A program made the translations under genes and the position numbers. A DNA stretch of 64,000 nt from the NCBI RefSeq assembly GCF_030345795.1, contig NZ_JAUALB010000001.1, positions 2,537,001-2,601,000 on the forward strand. Reading direction: 5' to 3'. The DNA is from Micromonospora sp. WMMA1363. Lineage in GTDB: Bacteria > Actinomycetota > Actinomycetes > Mycobacteriales > Micromonosporaceae. Under the pieces are notes generated by a model. It was given only the letters and a program-made list of their open reading frames with translations. It had not been told where the DNA came from and did not search any database. Shown here in pieces: positions 41,745-50,553 of this stretch (position 1 is its first letter; each line of letters begins with the position of its first letter).

Positions 41745-43214
41745 TCACGACTCGGCCTTGGCCAGCCGCAGTGCCAATTCGGGGCAGACCTTGACCGCCT
41801 TGAGCGCCCCCTCGCGCAGCCAGGTCGGCACCGGCGTGGCGGGAAAGGCGGGGTATCCGTTGGCGTCGAGGCGGATGAAGTCCGGCACGACGTGCGCGCA
41901 CAGCCCGTGCCCGTCGCACCGGGACCAGTCGAGCGTCAGTCGTTGCGGGTTCGCGTCGGGTGCGCCGGGCAGACCCATCACCCCCCTGACCCGCCGGCCG
42001 CACCCCTCACCGGTACTGTGCAGCCGCAGGTCCTCGGCGAAGACCTCCATCGCGGAGAGCGCGAACCGCGCCGTGCCGTCGGGGTGGCTGCACGCGCCGC
42101 GGCCCTTGACGTCCCCGGCCGCGGCCCGGACGACCTGCAGCGGGGCACTGCCGGAAACCGCGAGGTCGACCGAGCGGGCCAGATCCGGCAGGCCCATCTT
42201 GCACGGCCCGCACTGCCCGGCGGACTCGCCGGCCAGGTAGCGGACCACCTGCGCGGCCTCGCCGAGTGGGCAGGTGTCCGCGCCGAGGGGCACGATGATG
42301 CCGGCGCCGAGGGTGCCGCCGACGGCGGCCAGCCCCTTGCGGGAGATCTCAGCCCGGTCCGCCGCCTCCGGCGTGATCCACTTTCCGTGGTACCCGCCCA
42401 TCAGGATGCCCGGCCCGGCCGGCACCTCGCACAGGTCGAGGATCTCCCGCAGCGGTGTGCCGGCGGCGCACTCCACCACGGCTGGCCGTTTCGCCGCCCC
42501 GGTGACGGTGAGCAGCACGGTACCGGGCTCGTCGTCAGTGCCGAGCGCCGCGTACTCGTACGGTCCGAGCCGGGCGGCGATGGCGAGGTGGGCGTATGTC
42601 TCGGCGTTGGAGAGCAGGGTGGGTAGCCCGCCGACGCCCGAGTCGCTGGAGCGCTTCTTCGTGCCGGGCGGGATGTGCGGCAGCCCGTTGATGCCGTTGA
42701 CCAACGCCCCACCCTCGCCGGAGATGAACCGGTGCGGCACGGTGACGACGCTCGCCGGCACCGGCAACCGCCGTTCCCCCAACGCCTCCATCAGGGATTC
42801 CTGGCCGACCCCGTCATCGGCCACCCCAATGATGATCTCGTCGGCATCCAACGCGTACGCGGCCACGGCCGCCCCGTCGAGGATGAGGTGCGGGGCGCGG
42901 GTGAGCAGCACCTTGTCCTTCCAACTCGCCGGCTCACCCTCGGTGGCGTTGACCACCACGATCGCGGTGGCATCCTGCCGCTCGCAGGACTCCAACACCG
43001 CCCGCACCTTCTTGGCGAACGGGAAGCCCGCCCCACCTTTGCCCTTGAGCTGGACGCCTTCGGCGAGCCGCAGCAGGTTCGCCGGTTCGATCGGCCCGAT
43101 CGGGCCGTGCACCTCCTCGTGGGCGAGCAGGTCGAGCCGGCCGAACTCGGCGAAGCCGGCGGTCAGCCGGGGCTCGCCGACACATGCCACCGGCGGCACG
43201 GTCGTCCGCGTCAC
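41745..43214 (-). CDS. NuoF-like flavoprotein fused to a ferredoxin domain
   Basis: A 489-residue protein of the NADH-quinone oxidoreductase F family, used as a soluble NADH dehydrogenase module. The FMN-binding loop KGKGGAGFPFAKK is near residues 57-69, an NADH-site segment follows (VVNATEGEPASWKDKVLL), then an SLBB domain. The iron-sulfur helix reads AGQCGPCKMG with two cysteines where typical NuoF has three. The later Cys in GRGACSHPDG may complete the site. The last 80 residues are a ferredoxin (DWSRCDGHGLCAHVVPDF...VCPELAL), likely 3Fe-4S. The GTG start overlaps the stop of the ferric-reductase-like gene (GTGA). Confidence 0.85.
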   Translation of the reverse strand: MTRTTVPPVACVGEPRLTAGFAEFGRLDLLAHEEVHGPIGPIEPANLLRLAEGVQLKGKGGAGFPFAKKVRAVLESCERQDATAIVVVNATEGEPASWKDKVLLTRAPHLILDGAAVAAYALDADEIIIGVADDGVGQESLMEALGERRLPVPASVVTVPHRFISGEGGALVNGINGLPHIPPGTKKRSSDSGVGGLPTLLSNAETYAHLAIAARLGPYEYAALGTDDEPGTVLLTVTGAAKRPAVVECAAGTPLREILDLCEVPAGPGILMGGYHGKWITPEAADRAEISRKGLAAVGGTLGAGIIVPLGADTCPLGEAAQVVRYLAGESAGQCGPCKMGLPDLARSVDLAVSGSAPLQVVRAAAGDVKGRGACSHPDGTARFALSAMEVFAEDLRLHSTGEGCGRRVRGVMGLPGAPDANPQRLTLDWSRCDGHGLCAHVVPDFIRLDANGYPAFPATPVPTWLREGALKAVKVCPELALRLAKAES

Positions 43215-44815
43215 TTGGCCTCCCCCCGCAGTCCGGCCCAGTAGGCGGTGTCGACGGAGTCCGCGTTCGCCCGACGCCGTCGTCGGCTCTCCTTCGCTTC
43301 CCGGCGCGCCCGCCGGGAAGCGAGATCGACCAGGGTGGGGGTTTCGTCCGGGGGCGGGACGTCGTCGGGGACGTACCGGGCCGGCGGTCGCCAGTAGTCC
43401 GGTTCCTCCAGCAGGTCTTCCTCGGCGCTGTGCCGGCCGCCGCCGCTGCGCGGTGCGGACGAGACCGGGGTGCCGGAGACCGGGCCCGTGGAGACCGGGC
43501 CCGTGGAGACCGGGCCCGTGGAGACCGGGCCCGTGGAGACCGGCGCGGTCTCCCACCGCCGTGCGCTGGTCCACGGCTCCTCCGGCTCGTCGGCGCGGCG
43601 TGGCGGCGCCGAACGCCGACCCGCGTCCACCTCTTCCCGGCGGCGACGGCCGCGGGTCGGCTCGTCGTCCTCCGCGCGACGACGCCGGCCGGTCGGAGCT
43701 GGGTTCTCGTCCCGGCGGGCCACCGCAGGCTCACGCTCCTCGATGCGGCGCCGGGACCGCGTGACCGGCACCTCATCCGTGCTGCGCTCGCCGGCGCGGC
43801 GGGCGGTCCGTTCGCCGAGGCCGGCCGGCTCCGGCCCGACCTCGTCGCGGCGACGGCGGTCAGCGGGCTCGCGCAGTGACCCCGGCTCCGGCACCACCGG
43901 CACCGTGAACCGCTGCGGGTCGCGGCGACGACCGCCGGGCGCGTTCCAGGTGCCTGCGAGCGTTGTCTCGGACCACGTCGACTCCCGCCCGCTCCGGCTC
44001 TCCGGCCGCTCGCCGTCATCACGCTTGCGGGCCAGGGCGCCGAGGAGCGTCCGGCCCCTGCCCTCCTCGGTCGGCCGCGCGGTCATCGCCTTGTTGATCG
44101 CGGCGGCCTGGTGCTGCTCGCGGCTACGCCGGCCCAGGTGAACCGAAAGCCGGACGAGCAGTGCGACCAGCACCAGCAGCGCGCAGGCGAGATAGCTGAG
44201 TACCACCCAGGACTTCGCGGGACGGCCGGCGTTGAGGCCGTGCGTGATGGCGAAGGGCCACGAGGCGTACGCGGCGGAGTGCAGAGTACGCCACAACCAC
44301 TTCGGACCGGTCCCGGCGAAGCGGGCACGGATGACGCCGGTCCAGAGCACACTCACCATGAGCAGCCCAGCCAACGTACCCAGGCCGACATACACCCCGC
44401 GACCGCCGACGAACGGAACGACAGCGTCGGTGCTCTCCGCCCGTCCGGTGGCGACCTTGGTGATGACGTGGAAGACCAGCCCGGCCACCCCGAGGATGCC
44501 GGTGGCACGGTGCGCGGACTGGAGCAGCACCCGGTGCCGGATCAGCAGGACGAGGCGGTCGGTGGCGAGCAACCCGAGCATCACGGTGAGGCTGAGCGAC
44601 ACCAGGGCGATCACGCCGGCGAAGAACTCGGTGAAGAAGAAGCCGTACGCGTACACCGCGGAACCCACGCCGGTCAGCATGCTCACTGCCCACACCGCGG
44701 CGAGCGCGGAGATGGTCAACAGGACAAGTGCGGACCGCGCCGGGGCGCGGACCCCCCGCCTGGTGGTGCCGGTCCGGACGGTCGCCGTCATCGTTTTCTG
44801 CTGTGTCCGGGCCAT
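43211..44815 (-). CDS. Ferric-reductase-like transmembrane protein with long disordered tail
   Basis: About 534 residues. The first 230 form a heme-binding ferric-reductase-like bundle of six helices, with histidine pairs in HRATGILGVAGLVFHVITK and TLHSAAYASWPFAITHGLN that can hold hemes b. The remaining 300 residues are a charged, Arg/Glu/Pro-rich cytoplasmic tail, including four VSTGP repeats encoded by a 15-bp tandem repeat. The ATG at 44815 lies after GAGGAG; an upstream GTG at 44848 lacks a signal. First gene of the operon, coupled to the NuoF-like gene, so electrons could go from NADH through the flavoprotein and ferredoxin to these hemes and across the membrane. Confidence 0.82.
   Translation of the reverse strand: MARTQQKTMTATVRTGTTRRGVRAPARSALVLLTISALAAVWAVSMLTGVGSAVYAYGFFFTEFFAGVIALVSLSLTVMLGLLATDRLVLLIRHRVLLQSAHRATGILGVAGLVFHVITKVATGRAESTDAVVPFVGGRGVYVGLGTLAGLLMVSVLWTGVIRARFAGTGPKWLWRTLHSAAYASWPFAITHGLNAGRPAKSWVVLSYLACALLVLVALLVRLSVHLGRRSREQHQAAAINKAMTARPTEEGRGRTLLGALARKRDDGERPESRSGRESTWSETTLAGTWNAPGGRRRDPQRFTVPVVPEPGSLREPADRRRRDEVGPEPAGLGERTARRAGERSTDEVPVTRSRRRIEEREPAVARRDENPAPTGRRRRAEDDEPTRGRRRREEVDAGRRSAPPRRADEPEEPWTSARRWETAPVSTGPVSTGPVSTGPVSTGPVSGTPVSSAPRSGGGRHSAEEDLLEEPDYWRPPARYVPDDVPPPDETPTLVDLASRRARREAKESRRRRRANADSVDTAYWAGLRGEAK
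43476..43535 (-). repeat. 15-bp tandem repeat, four exact copies
   Basis: On the plus strand GAGACCGGGCCCGTG occurs four times head to tail, followed by a degenerate fifth. On the coding strand it encodes four VSTGP units in the disordered tail of the ferric-reductase-like protein. The number of copies may vary between strains. Confidence 0.92.
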
Positions 44816-45106
44816 CTGCTCCTCGATCGTCTCGCGGTGGCGCGCCACCGGCCGACCCTGTTCCCTTCTCCAGTACGAGCCACTCGCGCCGCCGGATCAC
44901 CGGGCGGTAAGAAAATTCCATGCCCGCCGTCGAACCGACCCGCCACCCGGCGCGTGCAGGCCGCCGCCCGTCCCGGGACGGGCCGCGCGCTGGCCACGCC
45001 GTCGGTGACGGCGGACACCGGGCTGGCCCGGCCAACCGGTCGGGCAACTCACCGGGGTGACGTCCGCCCCTGGCATGGGAGCACCAACCAGGGGTATGAC
45101 GGGAAC

Positions 45107-46243
45107 ATGAGGGCGAGTTTCCGGCTCGGTCGGATCGCGGGCGTACCCGTCGGCGTGAACTGGAGTGTCCTGGTCATCTTCGTACTGATCGCCTGGGCAC
45201 TGTCGGCCAACCAGTTCCCCCGGTCGTACCCCGACCAGCCGGCGATCGCCTACGTCCTGGCCGGCCTCGCCGCCGCGGTGGTCTTCTTTCTCGGCCTGCT
45301 CGCCCACGAGGTCTCCCACGCCATCGTCGCCAAGCGCAACGGGCTCGAGGTCGGCGGGATCACGCTCTGGATCCTCGGCGGCGTCGCGGAACTGAAGGGC
45401 GAGGCGCGCGACCCCGGTGCCGAGCTACGAATCGCCGGGGTCGGGCCGCTGGTGAGCCTGCTGATCGGCATCTTCTTCGGCGTCATCGCGGTGGCACTGG
45501 CGACGACCGGGTACAACGGGCTCTGGCTCGGCGCGCTGGCCTGGCTGGGCGGCATCAACGTGCTGCTGGCCGTCTTCAACGTCCTGCCCGCCGCTCCACT
45601 GGACGGGGGGCGACTCCTGCGCGCGGCGGTGTGGAAGGCCACCGGCGACCGGACGAAGGCCTCGGTGGTCGCCGCCCGGGCCGGCTGGGTGCTCGGCGCG
45701 CTGCTGATCGGGCTGGGCTTCTGGCAGTTCTTCGCCGGTGCCGGGTTCGGCGGGCTGTGGCTGATCCTGATCGGCTGGTTCCTGATCGGCGCAGCCGGGA
45801 TGGAGGAGCGGCAGGCCCGGATGGGCGACGCGCTGCGCGGCGTCCGGGTGGCCGATGTGATGACGCCTCAGCCGCAGACCGCCTCCGGGGAACTGACCGT
45901 GGCCGACTTCGTCGACAACTACCTGTTCGCGTACCGCCACTCGGCGCTACCGCTCACCGAGGAAGGTCGACCCGTCGGCCTGGTCACCCTCGACCGGGTA
46001 CGCGACGTGCCGGCCGACCGTCGGGGCTCCACCACCCTCGCCGAGGTCTCCTGCCGCGCCGACGAGCTGGTGCTCGCCTCGCCCGACGAGGCGCTGAACG
46101 ATCTCCTTCCCCGGCTCAGCGAGTGCACGGACGGGCGGGCGCTGGTGGTGACCGGCGACCACCTGGTCGGCATCATCTCGCCGAGCGACATCAGCCGAGC
46201 GGTTCAGCGGGGCAGTATGCGCAACCAGACGACCGGCCGCTGA
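45107..46243 (+). CDS. Site-2 protease family metallopeptidase with CBS domains
   Basis: A 378-residue intramembrane protease of family M50. Membrane helices run through residues 15-235. The zinc motif HEVSH is near residue 66, and the third ligand motif NVLPAAPLDGGRLLR is near 160-174. The C-terminal 120 residues hold a pair of CBS domains (VADVMTPQPQTASGELTVADFVDNYLFAYRHSALPLTEEG; ADELVLASPDEALNDLLPRLSEC) that sense nucleotides. This is a soluble-CBS S2P subgroup; substrates are unknown, possibly anti-sigma factors. The ATG at 45107 was chosen by homology; upstream reading frame is spurious. It is divergent from the redox operon. Confidence 0.92.
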   Translation: MRASFRLGRIAGVPVGVNWSVLVIFVLIAWALSANQFPRSYPDQPAIAYVLAGLAAAVVFFLGLLAHEVSHAIVAKRNGLEVGGITLWILGGVAELKGEARDPGAELRIAGVGPLVSLLIGIFFGVIAVALATTGYNGLWLGALAWLGGINVLLAVFNVLPAAPLDGGRLLRAAVWKATGDRTKASVVAARAGWVLGALLIGLGFWQFFAGAGFGGLWLILIGWFLIGAAGMEERQARMGDALRGVRVADVMTPQPQTASGELTVADFVDNYLFAYRHSALPLTEEGRPVGLVTLDRVRDVPADRRGSTTLAEVSCRADELVLASPDEALNDLLPRLSECTDGRALVVTGDHLVGIISPSDISRAVQRGSMRNQTTGR

Positions 46244-46860
46244 CAGAGGGGCGCCGGACCAGGCCGGGCCCGGAGCGCGTGGGTTCTCCGTCAGCCCCCG
46301 CTAGCACGGCCGCGGCTGGGTGGCACACCTGGCCGCTGTTCCTGGCAGACATATTTTGCCTGCCAGGAACAGGGCCCATCCGCGACACCGCATCCAGCGC
46401 GCAATCGCTGATCACTCAGGACCGTGGTCCGCGCCGAGGTCGGCTGGCCGCAGTTGCGCGATTGGCGGGGGCGGGCCGGGCCGAAGGCGGCCGGGCCGAA
46501 GGCGGTTAGCGTGGGGTAGGCGGGGAAATTCGGGTGGATGAACAGCCACCGTCATCCGGCCCAGCGGCGCAACGTCCTTCCGGCTGAGGAGGAGAGCAAT
46601 CCGACCGGAGTCGGCGTGCTGTCGCCGAGCAGCCCGCCAGCGGACACCTCACCGGCGAGTGTCTGGCCGGCCACCACCCCCGGCCCACAGCCCAGTCCGG
46701 CGCCGCCGCCGGCGCCGACGCCGGTGCCGCACCCCGGGCCGCCACCCCGCGAGTGCGTCGCGTGGGAGGCTCGCGGTGCTGTTTCCCCGTTCACACACCC
46801 GTGGCGGCGGTCGTCCGCGGCCAGTACGGCGGCCTCCGCCTCGGACTCCGCCGACAACGG
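46244..46860. other. Long intergenic region with a strong inverted repeat
   Basis: No well-supported gene. It contains an AT-loop hairpin (46337-46371), a short direct repeat GCCGGGCCGAAGGCG (about 46473-46500), and a Pro-rich reading frame from 46538 that runs over the opposite-strand flavoprotein gene and is probably not real. Confidence 0.5.
46337..46371. repeat. 12-bp inverted repeat with AT-rich loop
   Basis: TGTTCCTGGCAG (46337-46348) and CTGCCAGGAACA (46360-46371) are exact complements around ACATATTTTGC. It is 94 bases after the S2P stop, and the loop is the most AT-rich patch nearby. It may be a terminator with a moved position or a regulator binding site. Confidence 0.7.
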
Positions 46861-47805
46861 CTACCGCAGGGCCGCGACCGCCTGCCGGGTCTCCTCGGCG
46901 ATGAGGTCGCCGTTGATCGCCGCACCCGCCTGCGCCCCGCTCGCCGCCGCGGCACCCGCCTGCGCGGCCAGGTCGGTGACGTTACCGGCCGACCACACCC
47001 CGGGGATGTCGGTGCGTCCGGTCGGATCGGCCGGGATGTACTCACCCATCGGGTGGTCGGCCGGCCGCAGCCCGAGCCCCGCCAGGAACCCGGCCCGCGC
47101 CGCCATCCGTGGCGCGACCGCCACGGCGTCCCGGCCGACCACCGTGCCGTCGGCGAGACGCACCCCGACAAGCCGGTCACCGGCGACGTCCAGCGCCGCC
47201 ACCGTACCGGTCACCACGCGGATACCCCGGGCAGCGAGTTGCTCGGCCTGCTCCGCGTCCGGACCACCGCTCAGGTGTGTGAAGTACGTGACGTCCCCGC
47301 TCAACTGCCGGAACAGCAACGCCTGATGCACCGACATCGGCCCGGTGGCGAGTACGCCGATGGCCTGGTCCCGGACCTCCCAACCGTGGCAGTACGGACA
47401 GTGGAGCACGTCTCGCCCCCAGCGCTCCCGCAACCCGGGAATGTCCGGCAGCACATCGACCACTCCGGTGGTCACGAGCAGCCGACGCGCCCGGACGGAC
47501 CGGCCGTCGGCCAGCGTCACCGCGAACCCGTCACCCGCACGTGCAACATCAGCGACCTCGCCGGTCACCACCCGGCCGCCGTACTCACGCACCTCGGCCC
47601 GACCGCGCTCCAGCAACTCGGCCGGCGGCATCCCCTCCCGGGCCAGCAGCCCGTGTACGCCCCCGGCCGGAGCGTTACGCGGGGCACCCGAGTCGACGAC
47701 CACCACCGAACGACGGGACCGAGCGAGCATCAACGCCCCGTTCAGGCCAGCGGCGCCACCACCAACGACCACCACGTCATAGCGACTGTTCAACTCATCG
47801 GTCAT
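46861..47805 (-). CDS. Thioredoxin-reductase-like FAD/NAD(P) oxidoreductase
   Basis: A 314-residue flavoprotein of the thioredoxin reductase fold. The FAD loop VVVVGGGAAGLNGALMLA is near residue 11, the redox-active pair CPYC in LHCPYCHGWEV near 135, and the FAD tail motif in GVWSAGNVTDLAAQAGAAAASGAQAG near 275. The NADPH-domain glycine motif is altered (GVLATGPMSVHQ), which suggests a non-standard partner or nucleotide. Such proteins act on small thioredoxins or as flavin-dependent oxidases in natural-product dithiol formation. The ATG at 47805 has GGGAGGTGGTCAGG before it. Possible operator repeats lie upstream. Confidence 0.88.
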   Translation of the reverse strand: MTDELNSRYDVVVVGGGAAGLNGALMLARSRRSVVVVDSGAPRNAPAGGVHGLLAREGMPPAELLERGRAEVREYGGRVVTGEVADVARAGDGFAVTLADGRSVRARRLLVTTGVVDVLPDIPGLRERWGRDVLHCPYCHGWEVRDQAIGVLATGPMSVHQALLFRQLSGDVTYFTHLSGGPDAEQAEQLAARGIRVVTGTVAALDVAGDRLVGVRLADGTVVGRDAVAVAPRMAARAGFLAGLGLRPADHPMGEYIPADPTGRTDIPGVWSAGNVTDLAAQAGAAAASGAQAGAAINGDLIAEETRQAVAALR

Positions 47806-47862
47806 CCTGACCACCTCCCGGCGGCAACCATCCACCGACGACGGCAAACCGGCAAACATCAT

Positions 47863-47886
47863 TGCCACTCCGGCAAATAAGTGGCA
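47863..47886 (-). promoter_or_regulatory. Inverted repeat upstream of the flavoprotein gene
   Basis: TGCCACT (47863-47869) and AGTGGCA (47880-47886) form a 7-bp dyad about 60 bases before the start codon. Three nearby CGGCAAA copies flank or overlap it (about 47842-47877). A repressor or redox-sensor site is plausible but unproven. Confidence 0.4.
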
Positions 47887-47988
47887 TGGACGGCGACCTG
47901 CCACCACCCAGCTGACCCGACCGGAACAGCACCCACCCCCGCGGCACCCGCGGGCGCGACACCCACGACACCGAGCGCGACGTCGACC

Positions 47989-50025
47989 TCAACGCACCCG
48001 GCGACCGCGACCGAGAGCATCGATGCGACCCCACCGGCCGGGGATGTCGAGCAGCTCGACGCGGCCCAGCGCGGCCGGGACCCACGGGTTGATGATCAAG
48101 TGATCGCCCTGCGGCTCGAGACCAAGGATCACCCGCAGCATCAGCAGCGGTGCGCCCGCCGACCAGGCCTGTGGGCTACACGCAGTCGGGTACTCCACGG
48201 GGTAGGTGGTCCGCGACCGGGCATATCCGGCGAACGCTTCGGGCAGGCGACCCTGGAAGTACTCGGCGGCGTCGAACATCGCCTGGCAGACCGTCGCGGC
48301 CTCGCTCCGGTACCCGTAGCGCAGCAGCCCCCAGGCGATGACGGAGTTGTCGAACGGCCAGACGGTGCCGACGTGATAGCCGAGCGGGTTGTACCGGCGG
48401 CAGCCGGTGGCGAGCGTCCGCACCCCCCAGCCGGAGAAGAGCCGGGGACCGAGCAGATGCTCCACCACCCTCGGGGCACGGTCCTCGTCGACGATGCCAC
48501 TCCACAGCAGGTGACCGATGTTGGAGGACAACGCGTCGACCTGCCCGCCCTCGGCGTCCAGGGCGAGGGCGAAGTACTCGCCCTCGCCGATCCAGAAGTC
48601 GCGGTTGAAGCGGGTCTTGAGTTCGGTCGCCTCGCGTTCGAGCTGCTCGGCGTAGTCCGGATCGTTCCAGAACAGCCGAGCCAGCCGGGCGCCGCGCCGC
48701 TTCGCGTCGTAGGCATAGCCCTGCAACTCGCAGGTCGCCCGAGGAAGAGACGGGATACGGCCGTTGCGGTAGGAGATCGAATCCCACGAGTCCTTCCAGC
48801 ACTGGTTGATCAGCCCGGTGTCGGGATTGCGGGTCTCGTACCAGATGTAACCGCTGCCCAGCGGGTCTCCGTACTCGTCGATCCAGTGGAGCGCGGCACG
48901 GGCCTCGTACTCGAGAATCCGGACCAGCGTGCTGTCCCCGGTCCACCGCTCGTACTCGTCGAGCAGGATCACGAAGAGCGGCGTCGTGTCCGCCGCCCCG
49001 TAGTACGGGCTGTGCGGCTGCTCCTCGAATCCGGCGGACTCCCCGTAGCGGATCTCATGCAGAATCTTCCCGGGCTCCTCGTCCCGGAAGTCGTCCAGCC
49101 GGCCGCCCTGCCCGAACGCCAGCGCGGCGAGGGTCGCCGGGATCAACTGCGGCGTGAACGGCAACGTCTGCAGGCAGGTGAAGATGCTGTCCCGACCGAA
49201 CAGGGTCATGAACCACGGCAGGCCGGCGGCGACCAGCTCCGTCCGGACGGACAGCCCCGTGTACCGGAGGGCGGACAGGTCGACCAGGCTGCGCCGATAC
49301 GTCGCCTCCAGTTGCGAGCACTCGCAATCGAGCCGCGGGGCGCCAGCCAGCCAGTCGTCCATGGCCGACTGGAGCTGCTCCGGTGATCGGGCATGCCCGA
49401 TCGCGATGTTCTCCCGGAAGTCCCGACCACGCGCGCCCAGCACCGCCGTCTCGACGTTGAGCGTGGTCTGCCACTCCCCGTCGACGGGAACGTTGATCCG
49501 GAAGGTCATGCCGCCGCGGTCGACCCCGCCGGTCGCAGTGGAGGTGATCAGCGTCTCGCGCTCGAACGGGCCCCGCTGGTACCGGAAACGGAGCCGCTCG
49601 TCTTCCACGACGACCGCCACGGCCTGTCGCTTGCGCGCCGGATTCTTGATCTCGAAGATGTCGGCGAAGTCGCTTCCCATCTCCACCCGGACGACGAGGT
49701 CGGCGTCCTCCTCGCCGTGGTTGAGAACCGCGAGCTTCTCCACGAAGCTGTTGCCGATCGTCTGATGCCGGATGACCGACACCTTGGCGTCGACATAGTG
49801 GGTGGGCTCGCCCGGGACCAGGAAATACCTGGTCTCGTAGTACCTGAGGTTGTCGACGGACAGGGAGTTCAGCCGCTCACCGTTCACGGTGAGCTGCCAG
49901 GTCGACAGGAAGCGCGTGTCGTAGGAGAACAAGCCGGTCGGGTACGCCGGGGATGGGTCGACGTCACCGGCGGAGTCGCTGACCAGGAACGTGTTCCCGT
50001 CGAGGATGCTGAACAGGTCCTTCAT
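47989..50025 (-). CDS. Glycogen-debranching / amylo-alpha-1,6-glucosidase family protein
   Basis: A 678-residue protein with an N-terminal glycogen debranching domain (residues 1-230, FSILDGNTFLVSDSAGDVDPSPAYPTGLFSYDTRFLSTW) and a C-terminal (alpha/alpha)6 barrel of the GH15/GH63-like amylo-1,6-glucosidase type (from about 270: GLPWFMTLFGRDSIFTCLQTLPFTPQL; CWKDSWDSISYRNG; VGTVWPFDNSVIAWGLLRYGY). It probably trims oligosaccharides, and the actinomycete clade often pairs with trehalose or sucrose pathways. The ATG at 50025 overlaps the SCP2 gene stop (ATGA), so the two are translated together. An upstream 16-codon extension was rejected. Confidence 0.88.
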   Translation of the reverse strand: MKDLFSILDGNTFLVSDSAGDVDPSPAYPTGLFSYDTRFLSTWQLTVNGERLNSLSVDNLRYYETRYFLVPGEPTHYVDAKVSVIRHQTIGNSFVEKLAVLNHGEEDADLVVRVEMGSDFADIFEIKNPARKRQAVAVVVEDERLRFRYQRGPFERETLITSTATGGVDRGGMTFRINVPVDGEWQTTLNVETAVLGARGRDFRENIAIGHARSPEQLQSAMDDWLAGAPRLDCECSQLEATYRRSLVDLSALRYTGLSVRTELVAAGLPWFMTLFGRDSIFTCLQTLPFTPQLIPATLAALAFGQGGRLDDFRDEEPGKILHEIRYGESAGFEEQPHSPYYGAADTTPLFVILLDEYERWTGDSTLVRILEYEARAALHWIDEYGDPLGSGYIWYETRNPDTGLINQCWKDSWDSISYRNGRIPSLPRATCELQGYAYDAKRRGARLARLFWNDPDYAEQLEREATELKTRFNRDFWIGEGEYFALALDAEGGQVDALSSNIGHLLWSGIVDEDRAPRVVEHLLGPRLFSGWGVRTLATGCRRYNPLGYHVGTVWPFDNSVIAWGLLRYGYRSEAATVCQAMFDAAEYFQGRLPEAFAGYARSRTTYPVEYPTACSPQAWSAGAPLLMLRVILGLEPQGDHLIINPWVPAALGRVELLDIPGRWGRIDALGRGRRVR

Positions 50026-50453
50026 CGCTCTCGGGCCGTCCGCTCGAGCGTGGCATCCAGCCGGGCGCGCCACTCGGCGCGGCTGAGTCCCCGGGCGACT
50101 GCGACGTCTCTCGGATGCCGGCTGCCCTGCCGGGCCGGCAGGAAGTGTCGTAGTGCGTTGGGCAGCGCGGGATCCCCGACCAGCGCAGCCTCGTTCCGCC
50201 AGAGCGCCGCGATCAGGGAGGTGTCACCGGAGATCAGCCGTTCGAACACGTCCATGCTGGTGTTCATCACCGCATCGGCCGGCCGGTTCTCCCGGCTGAC
50301 TCGGACCGTGGCGGCACGCAGGTCGATAAACCAGTGCTCGGTGCAGGCGCCGGCGGTCAGGTCGACGCGCAGGGTCTTCCGGACCCGCGGTGGCACCGCC
50401 GAGGTCTCCCGTCGTGCGAGAGACGCGAAGAAGGATTCCACCGCATGCCCCAT
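50022..50453 (-). CDS. SCP2 sterol-binding-domain-like protein
   Basis: A 143-residue protein: an N-terminal helix (MGHAVESFFASLARR), a beta sheet (LRVDLTAGACTEHWFIDLRAATVRVSRENRPADAVMNTSMDVFERLISGD) and a last helix region, the typical SCP2 fold that binds lipids or acyl-CoA. The ATG at 50453 follows GGGAGGGG, a strong signal. Its stop overlaps the ATG of the debranching enzyme gene, a puzzling functional pairing of a lipid-binding fold and a carbohydrate enzyme. Confidence 0.8.
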   Translation of the reverse strand: MGHAVESFFASLARRETSAVPPRVRKTLRVDLTAGACTEHWFIDLRAATVRVSRENRPADAVMNTSMDVFERLISGDTSLIAALWRNEAALVGDPALPNALRHFLPARQGSRHPRDVAVARGLSRAEWRARLDATLERTARER

Positions 50454-50553
50454 GACCCCTCCCGCGAGTATCCCCAAAAGGGTAAGTCCGCGTTCGGCCC
50501 GCCTGTCGGAATTGGGCAATCTCGTCCGTGTCGGACACGGGTGACGGCCGCCT

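Noticed and set aside
46538..47326. Long plus-strand Pro/Ser-rich reading frame
   Set aside because: Most of it lies opposite the well-supported flavoprotein gene, there is no ribosome site, and its composition is that of a GC-rich shadow frame.
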